A DNA stretch of 64,000 nucleotides from Paraburkholderia oxyphila NBRC 105797 (GCF_000685075.1 NZ_BAYD01000056.1:1-64000); one strand, 5' to 3'; numbered from the stretch's first letter, positions 9,362 through 18,519 are shown. The notes: a model not told the origin generated them from the letters alone. Translations and numbers: made by a program.

Positions 9362-10222
9362 TTACTTCGCCTTCACGCGGCGCACGTGCTCTTCGAGCTC
9401 CGTGAACGACGGACGCTCGGTCGAGAACAGCACCTTGCGGCCGAACTCGACGGCAATGGCGGGCGCATAGCCGTTCAGGCTTGCGAGGATCGTCACCTTG
9501 ATGCACTGGAACATCTTGGTCGACTCGGTCACGCGCTGCTCCGCGAGGCTCGCGAGCGGGCCGATCAGACCATACGAAAGCAGAATGCCGAGGAAGGTGC
9601 CCACCAGCGCCTGGGCGATCATCTCGCCGAGGACCGCGGGCGGCTTGTCGGCGGACGCCATGGTGTGCACGACGCCCATCACCGCCGCGACGATGCCGAA
9701 CGCCGGCATCGCGTCGCCCACCTTCGAGAGCGCATGCGCGGGCGCCTCGCCCTCGGCGTGGTGCGTCTCGATCTCCTCGTCCATGAGGCTTTCGATCTCG
9801 AAGGCGTTCATGTTGCCGCCCACCATGAGCCGCAGGTAGTCGGTGAGGAATTCGACGATGTGATGGTCGGACAGGATCTTCGGGTACTGCGTGAAGATCG
9901 GGCTTTTCTGCGGATCGTCGATATCGGCTTCGAGCGTGAGCGTGCCCTCCTTGCGCGCCTTCGCGAGCAGGACATAGAGCAGCGCGAGCAGCTCCATGTA
10001 CACGTCCTTGTTGTATTTGGCGCCCTTGAAGAGCGACGGAATGATGCGCAGCGTGGCCTTGATCGTCTTGATGCCGTTGCCGAGGATGAACGCGCCGAGG
10101 CCCGCGCCGCCGATCATCAACAGCTCCATCGGCTGCATGAGAGCGGCCAGATGGCCGCCCTCCAGCGCGTAGCCGCCGAAGACGCAGACGATCGTCAAGA
10201 GTGTTCCCACGATAATCAGCAC
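9362..10222 (-). CDS. motA: MotA flagellar motor stator protein
   Basis: This 286-residue protein is the proton-channel partner of MotB. It has four membrane segments, for example LIIVGTLLTIVCVFGGY at the N-terminus and MPAFGIVAAVMGVVHTM, with a large cytoplasmic loop between helices 2 and 3. I start at the GTG at 10222 (V-L-I-I-V-G-T-L), which has GAGGA seven bases upstream and matches the usual MotA N-terminus. The frame is open to 10414, but that stretch spans a FliA promoter and is not protein-like. It heads motA-motB-cheY-cheA-cheW. Confidence 0.95.
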   Translation of the reverse strand: MLIIVGTLLTIVCVFGGYALEGGHLAALMQPMELLMIGGAGLGAFILGNGIKTIKATLRIIPSLFKGAKYNKDVYMELLALLYVLLAKARKEGTLTLEADIDDPQKSPIFTQYPKILSDHHIVEFLTDYLRLMVGGNMNAFEIESLMDEEIETHHAEGEAPAHALSKVGDAMPAFGIVAAVMGVVHTMASADKPPAVLGEMIAQALVGTFLGILLSYGLIGPLASLAEQRVTESTKMFQCIKVTILASLNGYAPAIAVEFGRKVLFSTERPSFTELEEHVRRVKAK

Positions 10223-10602
10223 TGCCGGGTCCTCACTGGAAGATTGCGACGCGTGCCCCCATCGGCCCGCGCCCTTGATTGGGTTTACGGCACCGGCGCG
10301 GAAAACTTTGAGATCGGGCGGGCGCGTGTTTACCGCAGGGGCAAACGTTTGAGGGCCGGGTCGGAAAGGCGCGCCGCGTGGAGAGGGTGACGGGCGCCCG
10401 GTGAGGACACCCAAGGAAGGGTCACCGCAAGCAATCTGTCACTATTTTGTTGGCCGCCGATGCCCGGCCAGGACGGCCGCGAGTGCGCAATGGGTTGAAG
10501 CGGCGGGGTTGGATCGTTGGGAGTTGGATCGGCGGGTGTGGAGAGGCGAGGACTGACCTGCGCGCATGAAGCGCCGCTGCGTGGATGGCACAGGCCACCG
10601 GC
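10223..10602. other. Gap between flhD and motA that lacks flhC
   Basis: The 380 bases between the flhD stop and the motA start hold the FliA promoter and a short direct repeat of GTTGGATCG near 10511-10532, but no frame resembling FlhC. An intact flhC needs about 560 bases, so it cannot fit here. No fragment resembling the zinc-binding Cys region of FlhC is visible. Confidence 0.7.
10284..10310 (-). promoter_or_regulatory. FliA (sigma-28) promoter of motA
   Basis: On the minus strand the site reads CAAAGTTT, 11 bases, then GCCGTAAA, very close to the enterobacterial FliA consensus TAAAGTTT-N11-GCCGATAA. The -10 element lies about 60 bases upstream of the motA GTG. The same -10 core (CCGTAAA) is found before both flagellin genes in this window, which supports its use as a late flagellar promoter. 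Confidence 0.8.
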
Positions 10603-10920
10603 TCAGCCAACCTGCTCGACGTTCTGGCCGGCCATGAGCATGGCGGCGTGGAGCTGCGCGGCTTTGCCCTTCTCGGCAAGCGCGCTCAGGATCGCGTGCT
10701 CGTCGAAACGGAAACGGCACAGGAGCTGGCTGGACGCGGCGAGGCGCGCGGTCTGTGCGGCGGTGAGCCGGGTCAGCGCGTCGGCCAGTTGCTCGGAGAG
10801 GCCCATGCGGAACATCCCGGCTGGCCGGTCTTCGCGCAGCAGCCGTTGCGCGAGCAACAGGTACGACAAATTGACTTCATTGATCTCGCTGAGCATGTCG
10901 CTTGGCGTCGTCGCGCTCAT
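10603..10920 (-). CDS. flhD: FlhD flagellar master transcriptional regulator subunit
   Basis: This 105-residue protein matches FlhD: EINEVNLSYLLLAQRLLRED, MFRMGLSEQLADALTRLT and LLCRFRFDEHAILSAL are diagnostic. FlhD acts with FlhC as a heterohexamer activating class 2 flagellar promoters. I start at the ATG at 10920 with GGGGGA five bases upstream; the open frame upstream to 11007 is not conserved. The usual partner gene flhC is absent from the expected position between flhD and motA. Confidence 0.92.
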   Translation of the reverse strand: MSATTPSDMLSEINEVNLSYLLLAQRLLREDRPAGMFRMGLSEQLADALTRLTAAQTARLAASSQLLCRFRFDEHAILSALAEKGKAAQLHAAMLMAGQNVEQVG

Positions 10921-11530
10921 GGATTCCCCCGAATTCGAAACGTAGCGGCTGGTCAGGCCTGTAACGGAAACGTTTGCTCGTTCGTCCTGGCGCTCACAGG
11001 CGCGCATTCGGCGCGCGGCAAGGCGAACGGCCCGTTTAGTGGTCGTCCACGCATTGTGGCGAGGGTGCTCGCAATTGGAAATTGGACGGATGCCGCGACG
11101 CGTTGTGAGAAAAATTTCCCTTTTTATGTAGGAATTTTTCTGACAAGCCGGGAAAAAGAGAGATGGAAAGCTGCCCAGATGATGCTCATGGCATATTTTC
11201 CTAATCGTCTGTCGATTATAAAAGCCTTTTCATTGATGCGTCTCAAATGTGTACGCAGGGTCTGAACATATTGCCGCGTTCAGGCATGTGATTTGCGCAT
11301 TGGCGCGCTCCCGCGCGCCGCGCTTTGCAATGCCTGCTTACAGGGGGTGTTTCCCGCTGTAACAACATTAAGTGATTGCAAAACAACTCGTCTCGCGCAT
11401 TCAAATGTCCATAATCGAGCTCAGGGATAACCCGATACCGCAGTGCCCGTCTCAGCCAATTGCGACTGACCGTGCACTTTTTTGCTGTCAGTCGCACGAC
11501 ACGTGGCAACTGCCCAAGGAGATCTAGCCA
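10921..11530. promoter_or_regulatory. Divergent control region between flhD and the glycosyltransferase gene
   Basis: This 610-base stretch has no convincing gene and is more AT-rich than its surroundings. On the minus strand a perfect TATAAT lies at 11220-11215, about 295 bases before flhD; a TTGAGA lies upstream of it at a loose 20-base spacing. If used, flhD mRNA would have a long leader, as in enterobacteria. Next to the divergent gene is an inverted repeat listed separately. Confidence 0.4.
11461..11496. repeat. Perfect 10-bp inverted repeat upstream of the glycosyltransferase gene
   Basis: TGCGACTGAC at 11461-11470 pairs perfectly with GTCAGTCGCA at 11487-11496 across a 16-base T-rich loop. 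It ends 34 bases before the start codon. It could be an operator, an mRNA hairpin or a terminator of upstream transcription. Confidence 0.55.
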
Positions 11531-12598
11531 ATGCGAATCGCACAAATTGCGCCACTTTATGAAGCCGTTCCGCCGAAACTCTATGGCGGCACCGAGCGTG
11601 TCGTGTCCTACCTGACCGAAGCGCTGGTGGACCTCGGCCACGACGTGACGCTGTTCGCCAGCGGCGATTCGGTCACATCGGCCAAACTCGAAGCCGCCTG
11701 GCCGCGCGCGCTGCGCCTCGACCCGACGGTCCGCGACGCGCTCGCTCCGCACATCGTCCTGCTCGAGCGCGTACGCCAAATGGCGCACGAGTTCGACGTG
11801 CTGCACTTTCACCTCGACTATCTGCCGTTCCCGCTGTTCTCGACGCTCGACACGCCGTTCGTGACGACGCTGCACGGCCGCCTCGATCTGCCCGAGCTGC
11901 AGCCGGTGTTCGACTCGTTCTCCGAGGCGCCCGTCATTTCGATTTCGGATTCGCAGCGCCAGCCGCTCGACCAGGCCAACTGGCTGAACACGATCTATCA
12001 CGGCCTGCCGAAGAACCTGCTCACGCCGCAAACCAGCCGCAAGCCCGAATATCTCGCCTTCCTCGGCCGCATCTGCCCGGAAAAGCGCGTGGACACCGCC
12101 ATCAAGATCGCCGCGCTCTCCGGCCTGCCGCTGAAGATCGCGGCCAAGGTGGACAAGGTCGACCAGGACTACTTCAAGACCGAGATCGAGCCACTGCTTT
12201 CGCAGGCGCACGTGGAGTTCGTCGGCGAGATCAACGAAGCGCAGAAACCCGAATTCCTCTCGGGCGCCAAGGCGCTGCTGTTCCCGATCGACTGGTCCGA
12301 GCCGTTCGGCCTCGTCATGATCGAGGCGATGGCGTGCGGCACACCCGTGATCGCCTTCAACCGCGGCTCGGTGCCCGAAGTGATCGATCCGGGCCTGACC
12401 GGCTACATCTGCGAGGACGTGCAGGGCGCCGTGGCGGCGCTGCAAAACATCGACACGCTTTCGCGCGAAGCCATTCGCGCGCAGTTCGAGCGCCGCTTCA
12501 CCTCGCACACGATGGCCAGTAACTACGTCGAAAGCTATTCGGCGCTGATCGAAGCCACGCGGCGTCCTGTGCTTCGCCGTGTCGCAGCCGCGGGCTGA
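11531..12598 (+). CDS. GT4-family glycosyltransferase
   Basis: This 355-residue protein has the two Rossmann halves of a GT-B enzyme. The N-terminal half contains PPKLYGGTERVVSYLTEAL, the acceptor side. The C-terminal half has AFLGRICPEKRVDTAIKIA and the nucleotide-sugar motif EPFGLVMIEAMACGTPVIAF typical of GT4. AAGGAG lies eight bases before the ATG. It is transcribed divergently from flhD. The acceptor is unknown; surface polysaccharide or a glycolipid is possible. Confidence 0.88.
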   Translation: MRIAQIAPLYEAVPPKLYGGTERVVSYLTEALVDLGHDVTLFASGDSVTSAKLEAAWPRALRLDPTVRDALAPHIVLLERVRQMAHEFDVLHFHLDYLPFPLFSTLDTPFVTTLHGRLDLPELQPVFDSFSEAPVISISDSQRQPLDQANWLNTIYHGLPKNLLTPQTSRKPEYLAFLGRICPEKRVDTAIKIAALSGLPLKIAAKVDKVDQDYFKTEIEPLLSQAHVEFVGEINEAQKPEFLSGAKALLFPIDWSEPFGLVMIEAMACGTPVIAFNRGSVPEVIDPGLTGYICEDVQGAVAALQNIDTLSREAIRAQFERRFTSHTMASNYVESYSALIEATRRPVLRRVAAAG

Positions 12599-12691
12599 AT
12601 GCGCGGCATACCTCACTTTGAGATAAAAAGACAAAAAAAGGGCAGCGTGAATCGTTTGCGCACAGTGTAATAGCCCGAATGCCCACAGCTA

Positions 12692-12724
12692 AAAAAGAGC
12701 CGCATGTTTCATGCGGCTCTTTTT
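12692..12724. terminator. Bidirectional rho-independent terminator
   Basis: A long perfect stem AAAAAGAGCCGCATG / CATGCGGCTCTTTTT with a TTT loop separates the convergent glycosyltransferase and H-NS genes. Both strands end in a T-run. Confidence 0.93.
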
Positions 12725-12803
12725 ATTTCGATAAGCGAATGCGCCAGGGCGGTTCCGCGCGGTGCACCCGGCACCGCGCGACCTGACATTTCGATAACGG
12801 CAA

Positions 12804-13100
12804 TCAGGCGATCAAATAACGCTCGCGATTCTTGCCCGCAATCCATTTGGGCGGCTTGCCGCGCCCGCTCCAGGTTGCGCCCGTCTTCGGATCCTGATAG
12901 CGCGCGGGCAGCGGCGCCTTCTTGGGCGGGCGTCCGCGCCTGGCGGCCGCCGCAAAGCCGAGGTCCTGGGCCGACAGGCCGTACTCGACGATCTTCTCGC
13001 GGATCATGGCGATGACGTCGGCGATTTCCGTGCGCCGCGCTTCGTCGGCCTGCGCCTGGAGTTTGGCGATCTGGGCCTTGAGTTCTGAATATTGCGACAT
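12804..13100 (-). CDS. H-NS family nucleoid-associated protein
   Basis: This 98-residue protein has an N-terminal coiled coil (QYSELKAQIAKLQAQADEAR) for oligomerisation. The C-terminal H-NS DNA-binding region reads YQDPKTGATWSGRGKPPKWI, with the RGKPP hook that inserts in the minor groove of AT-rich DNA. Burkholderia genomes carry several such short H-NS paralogues. Its upstream region (13101-13385) is relatively AT-rich, which would fit autoregulation. Confidence 0.93.
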   Translation of the reverse strand: MSQYSELKAQIAKLQAQADEARRTEIADVIAMIREKIVEYGLSAQDLGFAAAARRGRPPKKAPLPARYQDPKTGATWSGRGKPPKWIAGKNRERYLIA

Positions 13101-13385
13101 TTCCCCCTCCCCTTCATTGTCGATCTAACTGACTCGAACGCAGATTAGACGTAAATAAGAGAATTAGCAATCGAGGCTAATACTGCTTTATCGGGATATT
13201 GCCGCATTTAACGATTGCGTGCGGGAAGCCACACTCGGTACGCATCTACCGCAATAATGAGAGCAATTACTGCGGAATTGACAATCCTTCACACCCGCGC
13301 TTTTCGTGAATCCCTAGAATCTGGCATTTCCTGGCGCCGGCGCTTTACCGGGCGCCCGTCAAATATCTTTTCGAGGCATCACGAA

Positions 13386-14132
13386 ATGCACTTATCCAAA
13401 CGACTTCTCGCCGAGCTTTTCGGCACTTTCTGGCTCGTGCTCGGCGGTTGCGGCAGCGCCGTGCTCGCCGCTCATTTCGACGGCCCGGTGCAGGGGCTCG
13501 GCATCGGCTTCGTGGGCGTCGCATTCGCATTCGGCCTGACGGTGCTCACCATGGCATTCGCCATCGGCCATATTTCCGGCTGCCATCTGAATCCCGCGGT
13601 GAGCGTCGGTCTCATGGTCGCCGGCCGCTTTCCGGCGCGTGACCTCGTGCCGTACGTCGTCGCCCAGGTGGTCGGCGCGGTGCTCGGCGCGGCCACGCTC
13701 GCCTGCATCGCCACCGGCAAGCCGGGCTTCGACCTCGTCGCGAGCGGCTTCGCCACCAACGGCTACGGCGATCACTCGCCGGGCCACTACACGCTGGCCG
13801 CGGCATTCGTCTGCGAAGTCGTGATGACCGCGTTCTTCCTCTTCGTGATCCTCGGCGCGACCGACAAGCGCGCGCCCGCGGGCTTCGCGCCGATCGCCAT
13901 CGGCCTGTGCCTCACGCTCATTCACCTGATCTCCATCCCGGTCACCAATACGTCCGTGAACCCGGCGCGCTCGACCGGCCCGGCGCTCTTCGTGGGCGGC
14001 GAGGCGATCTCGCAGCTGTGGCTCTTCTGGATTGCGCCGATCATCGGCGCAGCGATCGCGGGCGTGATCTATCCGATGATCGCGGGCCGCCGTGAAGCCG
14101 TGGCGGAACTTCCGGCTCGCGTGCACGCATAA
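13386..14132 (+). CDS. aqpZ: Aquaporin Z water channel
   Basis: This 248-residue MIP-family protein has six membrane helices and both NPA boxes: HLNPAVSVGLM and SVNPARSTGPALF. The Arg following the second NPA and FGTFWLVLGGCGSAV at the N-terminus are typical of AqpZ. I start at the ATG at 13386 (MHLSKRLLAELFG); an upstream in-frame start adds 57 residues unlike the family. A terminator follows. Confidence 0.95.
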   Translation: MHLSKRLLAELFGTFWLVLGGCGSAVLAAHFDGPVQGLGIGFVGVAFAFGLTVLTMAFAIGHISGCHLNPAVSVGLMVAGRFPARDLVPYVVAQVVGAVLGAATLACIATGKPGFDLVASGFATNGYGDHSPGHYTLAAAFVCEVVMTAFFLFVILGATDKRAPAGFAPIAIGLCLTLIHLISIPVTNTSVNPARSTGPALFVGGEAISQLWLFWIAPIIGAAIAGVIYPMIAGRREAVAELPARVHA

Positions 14133-14155
14133 CGAGCATCACCCGGTTCGATACG

Positions 14156-14180
14156 CGGGCGCTTCGGCGCCCGTTTTTGT
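14156..14180 (+). terminator. Rho-independent terminator of aqpZ
   Basis: Stem CGGGCGC / GCGCCCG with a TTCG tetraloop, followed by TTTTTGTTTTT, begins about 25 bases after the aqpZ stop. Confidence 0.88.
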
Positions 14181-14300
14181 TTTTGCTTGCGCTTTTTGCG
14201 GACCTTTTCGCGCCCCAGCGAGATGCCTGATCACGCAAGGTGGCGGCGCGGCGCTGCTAGAATCGGGCGACCCATTCATCTCGAATTCAAGGCGCACAGC

Positions 14301-15026
14301 ATGATGCGTTCACGACATCCACTGGGCCGCTTCGCCGTCGCGATGAGACTCAATGCTCAGGCGCTTCGCCCCGTAGCGCGCAACGCTGCGATTCTGGCGA
14401 CGCTGCTCGCGGCTGCCGCCGGCGGTGCACTCGCGAGTGCGGGCACCGCGCGCGCGGCAGGCACACAGGACATCGAAACACTGGTCTTCGTGCGTCACGG
14501 CGAAAAGCCCGCCAAGGGGCTCGGCCAGCTCGACTGCAAGGGATTGAACCGGTCGCTCGCGCTGCCCGCCGTGATTGCGGCGAAGTACGGCAAGCCCGAT
14601 GCGATCTACGCGCCGGACCCGAGCGGGCGCAAGAACGACGGCGGACAGACTTATTACTATGTGCGCCCGCTAGCGACCGTCGAGCCCACGGCCATCCAGT
14701 TTGGTCTGCCGATTCAGACGCCCTATGGATACGCCCAAACCGACGCCCTCGAAAAAACGCTGCTCGATCCGGCGTGGCGCAATCGCACTGTGCTGGTTGG
14801 ATGGGAGCACCGTGAAATCGAGACGCTGGTGCGCAAGATCGTGGCCGAGCATGGCGGACAGGCGTCCGACGTGCCCAAATGGAAGAGCGCCGACTTCGAC
14901 AGCATCTACGTCGTGCGCATCGACTGGAGCGGCGCCACGCCGATCGCACGCTTCAGCCACGACCACGAGGGCCTCGACGGACGGTCAGACGAATGCCCGT
15001 GTGCGGCGCTTCCTGCCGCGCAATAG
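14301..15026 (+). CDS. Secreted histidine phosphatase-superfamily protein
   Basis: This 241-residue protein begins with a signal-like segment (AAILATLLAAAAGGALASAGTARAAG). It then carries the phosphohistidine motif LVFVRHGEKP and a second conserved His in VLVGWEHREIE. The family includes phosphoglycerate mutase-like and SixA-like phosphatases; the substrate is unknown. The start is uncertain: ATGATG at 14301 or the ATG at 14343 just before the hydrophobic segment. Confidence 0.78.
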   Translation: MMRSRHPLGRFAVAMRLNAQALRPVARNAAILATLLAAAAGGALASAGTARAAGTQDIETLVFVRHGEKPAKGLGQLDCKGLNRSLALPAVIAAKYGKPDAIYAPDPSGRKNDGGQTYYYVRPLATVEPTAIQFGLPIQTPYGYAQTDALEKTLLDPAWRNRTVLVGWEHREIETLVRKIVAEHGGQASDVPKWKSADFDSIYVVRIDWSGATPIARFSHDHEGLDGRSDECPCAALPAAQ

Positions 15027-15093
15027 GCGAGGCCCCGGGGTAGACGAAACGGCCGGCGCCCACGCCGAAGCGCCATGCTCACGCCAGCGCCAC

Positions 15094-15121
15094 GCGATAC
15101 GCGATACGCGATACGCGATTC
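15094..15121. repeat. Short tandem repeat, 7-bp unit
   Basis: Three copies of GCGATAC followed by GCGATTC lie between the convergent phosphatase and HAD genes. This is a simple sequence repeat outside coding DNA. Confidence 0.7.
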
Positions 15122-15145
15122 GCAGCGCGGGCAGGTTAGCGCCGC

Positions 15146-15970
15146 TTAGCGCGCCAGCTCATCATCCAGCGCAAAGAGCTTGCGCAGGTGATGGGCGACG
15201 CCCGCCTCGAAGTTGTTGCCGATGCGCGGCACCTGAGGCAGACGCGCGATCAGGTCGGGATTCGCGTTGTTCATCATGAACGGATGACCCGCCGTTTCGA
15301 GCAGGTCGATGTCGTTCATGTTGTCGCCGAACGCCACACAACGCGCGGCATCCACATTCAGACGCTCGAGCACGACACTCAACGCACGCCCTTTGGAGAC
15401 GCCCGCGACCATGACTTCCAGGCAATCGGGCAGGGAGTAGGTGATATAGAGCGCGTCGCCGAACTCGCGCTCCAGGCTACGCTGAACATGCGCGAGATCG
15501 GCCGGATCGCCGATATAGAGCGCCTTGGCGACGCCCGCGCCGCCGAGCGCGCCGAGATCCTCAGCGACGCGATAGGTGAAGCCCGAATCCTGGTGGTAGG
15601 CGAGCAACTCGGGCGCATCGCGGTCGATGAACCATTCCTTGTCGGTAAAGAGGCTCACGATCACGCGGCCATGCGCGCCCACGGTGTCCGGGGCGACGAG
15701 GCGGCGCACGACCGCCTCGGGCACGTTGCGCGCGTGGATCAGCGCGTCGTCCGGGCCGTGCACGCGCGCGCCGTTCGACGTGATCAGGTACGCGGGAATG
15801 CCGAGCAAGCCGCGGATGCTCGCGACGTCGCAATAATGGCGGCCGGTCGCGATGATGAACTGCAGCCCTTGCGCGTGGAGCTTGTTGAACGTGGCAACCG
15901 TGAACGGATCCAGCTGATGGTCGGCGTTGAGCAGCGTTCCGTCGAGATCGGTTGCGATGACCTTGTACAT
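15146..15970 (-). CDS. Cof-type HAD-superfamily hydrolase
   Basis: This 274-residue protein has HAD motif I DLDGTLL (catalytic Asp8 and Asp10 in MYKVIATDLDG), motif II FIIATGRHY, a type IIB cap, a Lys in VSKGRALSV and motif IV VAFGDNMNDIDLLETAG. The family dephosphorylates sugar phosphates, pyridoxal phosphate or FMN. I start at the ATG at 15970, since the upstream open frame is unlike the family. The neighbouring kinase hints at sugar metabolism, but this is weak. Confidence 0.9.
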   Translation of the reverse strand: MYKVIATDLDGTLLNADHQLDPFTVATFNKLHAQGLQFIIATGRHYCDVASIRGLLGIPAYLITSNGARVHGPDDALIHARNVPEAVVRRLVAPDTVGAHGRVIVSLFTDKEWFIDRDAPELLAYHQDSGFTYRVAEDLGALGGAGVAKALYIGDPADLAHVQRSLEREFGDALYITYSLPDCLEVMVAGVSKGRALSVVLERLNVDAARCVAFGDNMNDIDLLETAGHPFMMNNANPDLIARLPQVPRIGNNFEAGVAHHLRKLFALDDELAR

Positions 15971-16028
15971 GGCTATCCGGGGGCTGGGGGAAACCCTCAA
16001 TCCTAGCACCTGAAGGGGAGCGCAGGCG

Positions 16029-16913
16029 CTAAGCGCCGCCAAGCCGCTCGGCCTCGCGACGTGCGAGGCGCAAAGCGCCAGAGGTGGAGTCGGCGAGCGG
16101 CGCGCGCAGCCGCTCGCGCACGGCTTGCGGCACCCAGTCGGTGAGCGGCACGCCGAGGCCGCCGGCGAGCGCCGCCGGCAACGCGGCTTCGGGATCGAGC
16201 GCCTCGATCAGGCGCGCCACGGCCTCGCCAGCCTCGGCCAGCAGCTTAGCCACGAACGGGTGATCGCGGTGCGCGAGCACCACGGGCGCGAGGCTCGCAT
16301 AAGCGGTCTGGTTGGCCGCGCATTGCCAGACGATCAGGCTCTCGCGGTCGGCCGCGCCGATATGGGCGAGCAGCGCGCGCGAAAACGCATCAGGCACGAC
16401 GCGGCCATCGAGCGACTGCTGCGCCCACACAATCGCGCGCAAGCCAAACCATGCGCCGCTCGCTTCATCGCCAGACGGAAAGCCGAAGCCGCCCGCAATA
16501 CGGCAGACGCCGTGCGCATCGAGCGCGGCGGCGATGCTGCCCGTGCCGAGCGCCACGACCACGCCTGGCTCGCCGCCGTGCGCGCCCAGCAGCGTCGTAT
16601 AGGCGTCGCTCTCGACCGCGAGGCCTGCAACCGCTGGCGCCGCGGCGCGAAACGCGGCGAGCCAGTCGGGGTTGTTCACGCCCGCGAGGCCGCAGCCGAG
16701 CACGCAGCGCGACCAGTCGAACGCCAGCCCGGCTTGCGCAAAAGTGGCGCGCGCGCCTTCTTCGATCGACTGCCAGGCGCGCGCGATACCGAGCCCAAGC
16801 CCCGACGGGCCCGCGGACGCACGCGCGAGCTCGGCGCCCTGGGCATCGCCCAGCGCGACGCGCGTGCCGGTGCCGCCGCCATCCACGCCGATCAACCAGG
16901 AATATTTCTGCAT
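16029..16913 (-). CDS. BadF/BadG/BcrA/BcrD-type ATPase, probable N-acetylglucosamine or glucosamine kinase
   Basis: This 294-residue ASKHA-fold protein starts with the phosphate-1 loop LIGVDGGGTGTRVALGD. It has GCGLAGVNNPDW, the phosphate-2 loop VVALGTGSIAAAL, GGFGFPSGDEASGAWFG and AALAGGLG near the end. These are the features of the GlcNAc/GlcN kinase branch of the BadF family, not of benzoyl-CoA reductase activators, which are Cys-rich. The sugar specificity is inferred. Confidence 0.82.
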   Translation of the reverse strand: MQKYSWLIGVDGGGTGTRVALGDAQGAELARASAGPSGLGLGIARAWQSIEEGARATFAQAGLAFDWSRCVLGCGLAGVNNPDWLAAFRAAAPAVAGLAVESDAYTTLLGAHGGEPGVVVALGTGSIAAALDAHGVCRIAGGFGFPSGDEASGAWFGLRAIVWAQQSLDGRVVPDAFSRALLAHIGAADRESLIVWQCAANQTAYASLAPVVLAHRDHPFVAKLLAEAGEAVARLIEALDPEAALPAALAGGLGVPLTDWVPQAVRERLRAPLADSTSGALRLARREAERLGGA

Positions 16914-17081
16914 GATGTTTACCGCGCCGTGCGCGAGCCGGTGAGTTGAGGATTATCGAGCATTGAATCGTGTCGCAGAGACTAACGGCTCGGCGCCATT
17001 CGCACAATTGGCCGGACGGCCAGGTGGCGGAGCACAGCCAATCGGCTATCCTTGCCGGGCTACTCGCAAGGAGAACTCACC

Positions 17082-17729
17082 GTGACACACCGCTGCAACT
17101 GGGTAATGGCCGGCGCGTCGCCGCAGTATGTGCAATATCACGACGAGGAGTGGGGCGTGCCCTCGCGCGACGACCAGCACCTCTACGAAATGCTCGTGCT
17201 CGAAGGCGCGCAGGCGGGGCTGTCATGGTCCACGATCCTCAACAAGCGCGAGGGCTATCGCCGCGCGTTCGCCAACTTCGAGGTCGAAAAGGTCGCGCGC
17301 TTCACACCGAAGCATGTCGAAACGCTCATGCAGGACGCCTCGATCGTGCGCAACCGCGCCAAGATCGAGGCCGCCATTCTCAATGCGCGCGCCGTGCAGC
17401 AAATCCAGGCGGAGCACGGCTCGCTTGCAGCATTTGTCTGGTCGTTCGTTGACGACACGCCCATCCAGAACGACCTTGCTTCGTATCGCGACGCGCCCAC
17501 GTCCACCGAAGTCTCCGACGCGCTCAGCAAGGCGCTCAAGAAGTATGGCTGCAAGTTCGTCGGCACCACGATCTGCTACGCGTTCATGCAGGCGGTGGGC
17601 ATGGTCAACGACCATGAACGCGACTGCTTCTGCCGCAAAACCTGCGCAGCGCTCGGCGGCGTCAAGTCGAAGGCCAAGTCCAAAGGCAAGGCCGCAGCCG
17701 CGAAGACGCGCTCGGCAGCCGGAGCCTGA
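17082..17729 (+). CDS. tag: DNA-3-methyladenine glycosylase I
   Basis: This 215-residue Tag enzyme excises 3-methyladenine from alkylated DNA. The zinc ligand Cys is in HRCNWV, followed by QYHDEEWGVPSRDD, LVLEGAQAGLSWSTILNKRE, FVGTTICYAFMQAVGMVNDH and the C-terminal zinc-binding DHERDCFCR. The last 30 residues are a Lys/Ala-rich tail. The GTG at 17082 has AAGGAG eight bases upstream, which fixes the start. Confidence 0.95.
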   Translation: MTHRCNWVMAGASPQYVQYHDEEWGVPSRDDQHLYEMLVLEGAQAGLSWSTILNKREGYRRAFANFEVEKVARFTPKHVETLMQDASIVRNRAKIEAAILNARAVQQIQAEHGSLAAFVWSFVDDTPIQNDLASYRDAPTSTEVSDALSKALKKYGCKFVGTTICYAFMQAVGMVNDHERDCFCRKTCAALGGVKSKAKSKGKAAAAKTRSAAGA

Positions 17730-18016
17730 CTCGGCAATTAGCCGGCCCTGAAACAGCCCCGAATCGGTTATGAACTAGCTGGGCCGGCCAGGCTACGGTG
17801 CACAAACAACAGCGGATCTGCGCGATTTCCACCTGTCTTGGTGCGCGGCCTAACGGTTTTCTCGTGGCACGCCGTTATAACTGAAAACGGCACGTCCGGG
17901 TTTGCTGCACCGGTAGCAGGCGCAACAAGGGACCGCCCACCGCGGGGAGCGCGCCGCAAGGCACGCAGCGGCGCATTTGCAGGGCCTTACCGCTGTGCGT
18001 CGCGCAGGGGGCTGAA

Positions 18017-18463
18017 ATGAAAAACGTGCACTTCCTGACTCATCAGGAGATTTTCGACCGCGCCGTGGCGCACCTCCATGGACAAGGGCGCGCGGCGCTC
18101 TTGCCTTGCGGCGGCGGAGCGTATCGGAACGGCTACAGCGGCGGCTCGCGCAACTACGGTGGCTGTCCGGTCGGCAGTTTCATCCGTGCGCGCGACTACA
18201 TCAGCGCAATGGAGGGCATCCCCGTGGGCTATCTCGCGCGTGAGGCGAACGAGGTGCCCGCATGGATGGACGTTGGCGTCGCCGCGCTGAAAAAGGCACT
18301 TCTGCGCGCCCACATCAACATTTACGACCCCAACACCGTGAATCTCCTGAGCTGCCTGCAGAACGTCCACGATGTCTTCGGCGTCTGGGAGTGGCACGAT
18401 CGGCTACTGTCGATCGCTGCGCAGTTCGGGCTTTCGCCGCAACGGCTTCAGGACGCCGCTTGA
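18017..18463 (+). CDS. Conserved-looking hypothetical protein
   Basis: I do not recognise this 148-residue protein. It is soluble, with a Gly-rich stretch (CGGGAYRNGYSGGSRNYGGC) near residues 31-50 containing two Cys. The second half is helical and rich in Leu/Ala (VGVAALKKALLRAHINIYDP). AGGGGG lies just before the ATG. It lies between tag and rpsU with no operon partner. Confidence 0.7.
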   Translation: MKNVHFLTHQEIFDRAVAHLHGQGRAALLPCGGGAYRNGYSGGSRNYGGCPVGSFIRARDYISAMEGIPVGYLAREANEVPAWMDVGVAALKKALLRAHINIYDPNTVNLLSCLQNVHDVFGVWEWHDRLLSIAAQFGLSPQRLQDAA

Positions 18464-18519
18464 GCCAAAGCGGCGCGTACTCGCGCAATCGAAATCGAAA
18501 ACCAGCGCCAGAAATGCAA

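Noticed and set aside
10223..10414. N-terminal extension of MotA by 64 residues
   Set aside because: The stretch contains the FliA promoter and is not conserved-looking; GTG at 10222 with GAGGA fits better.
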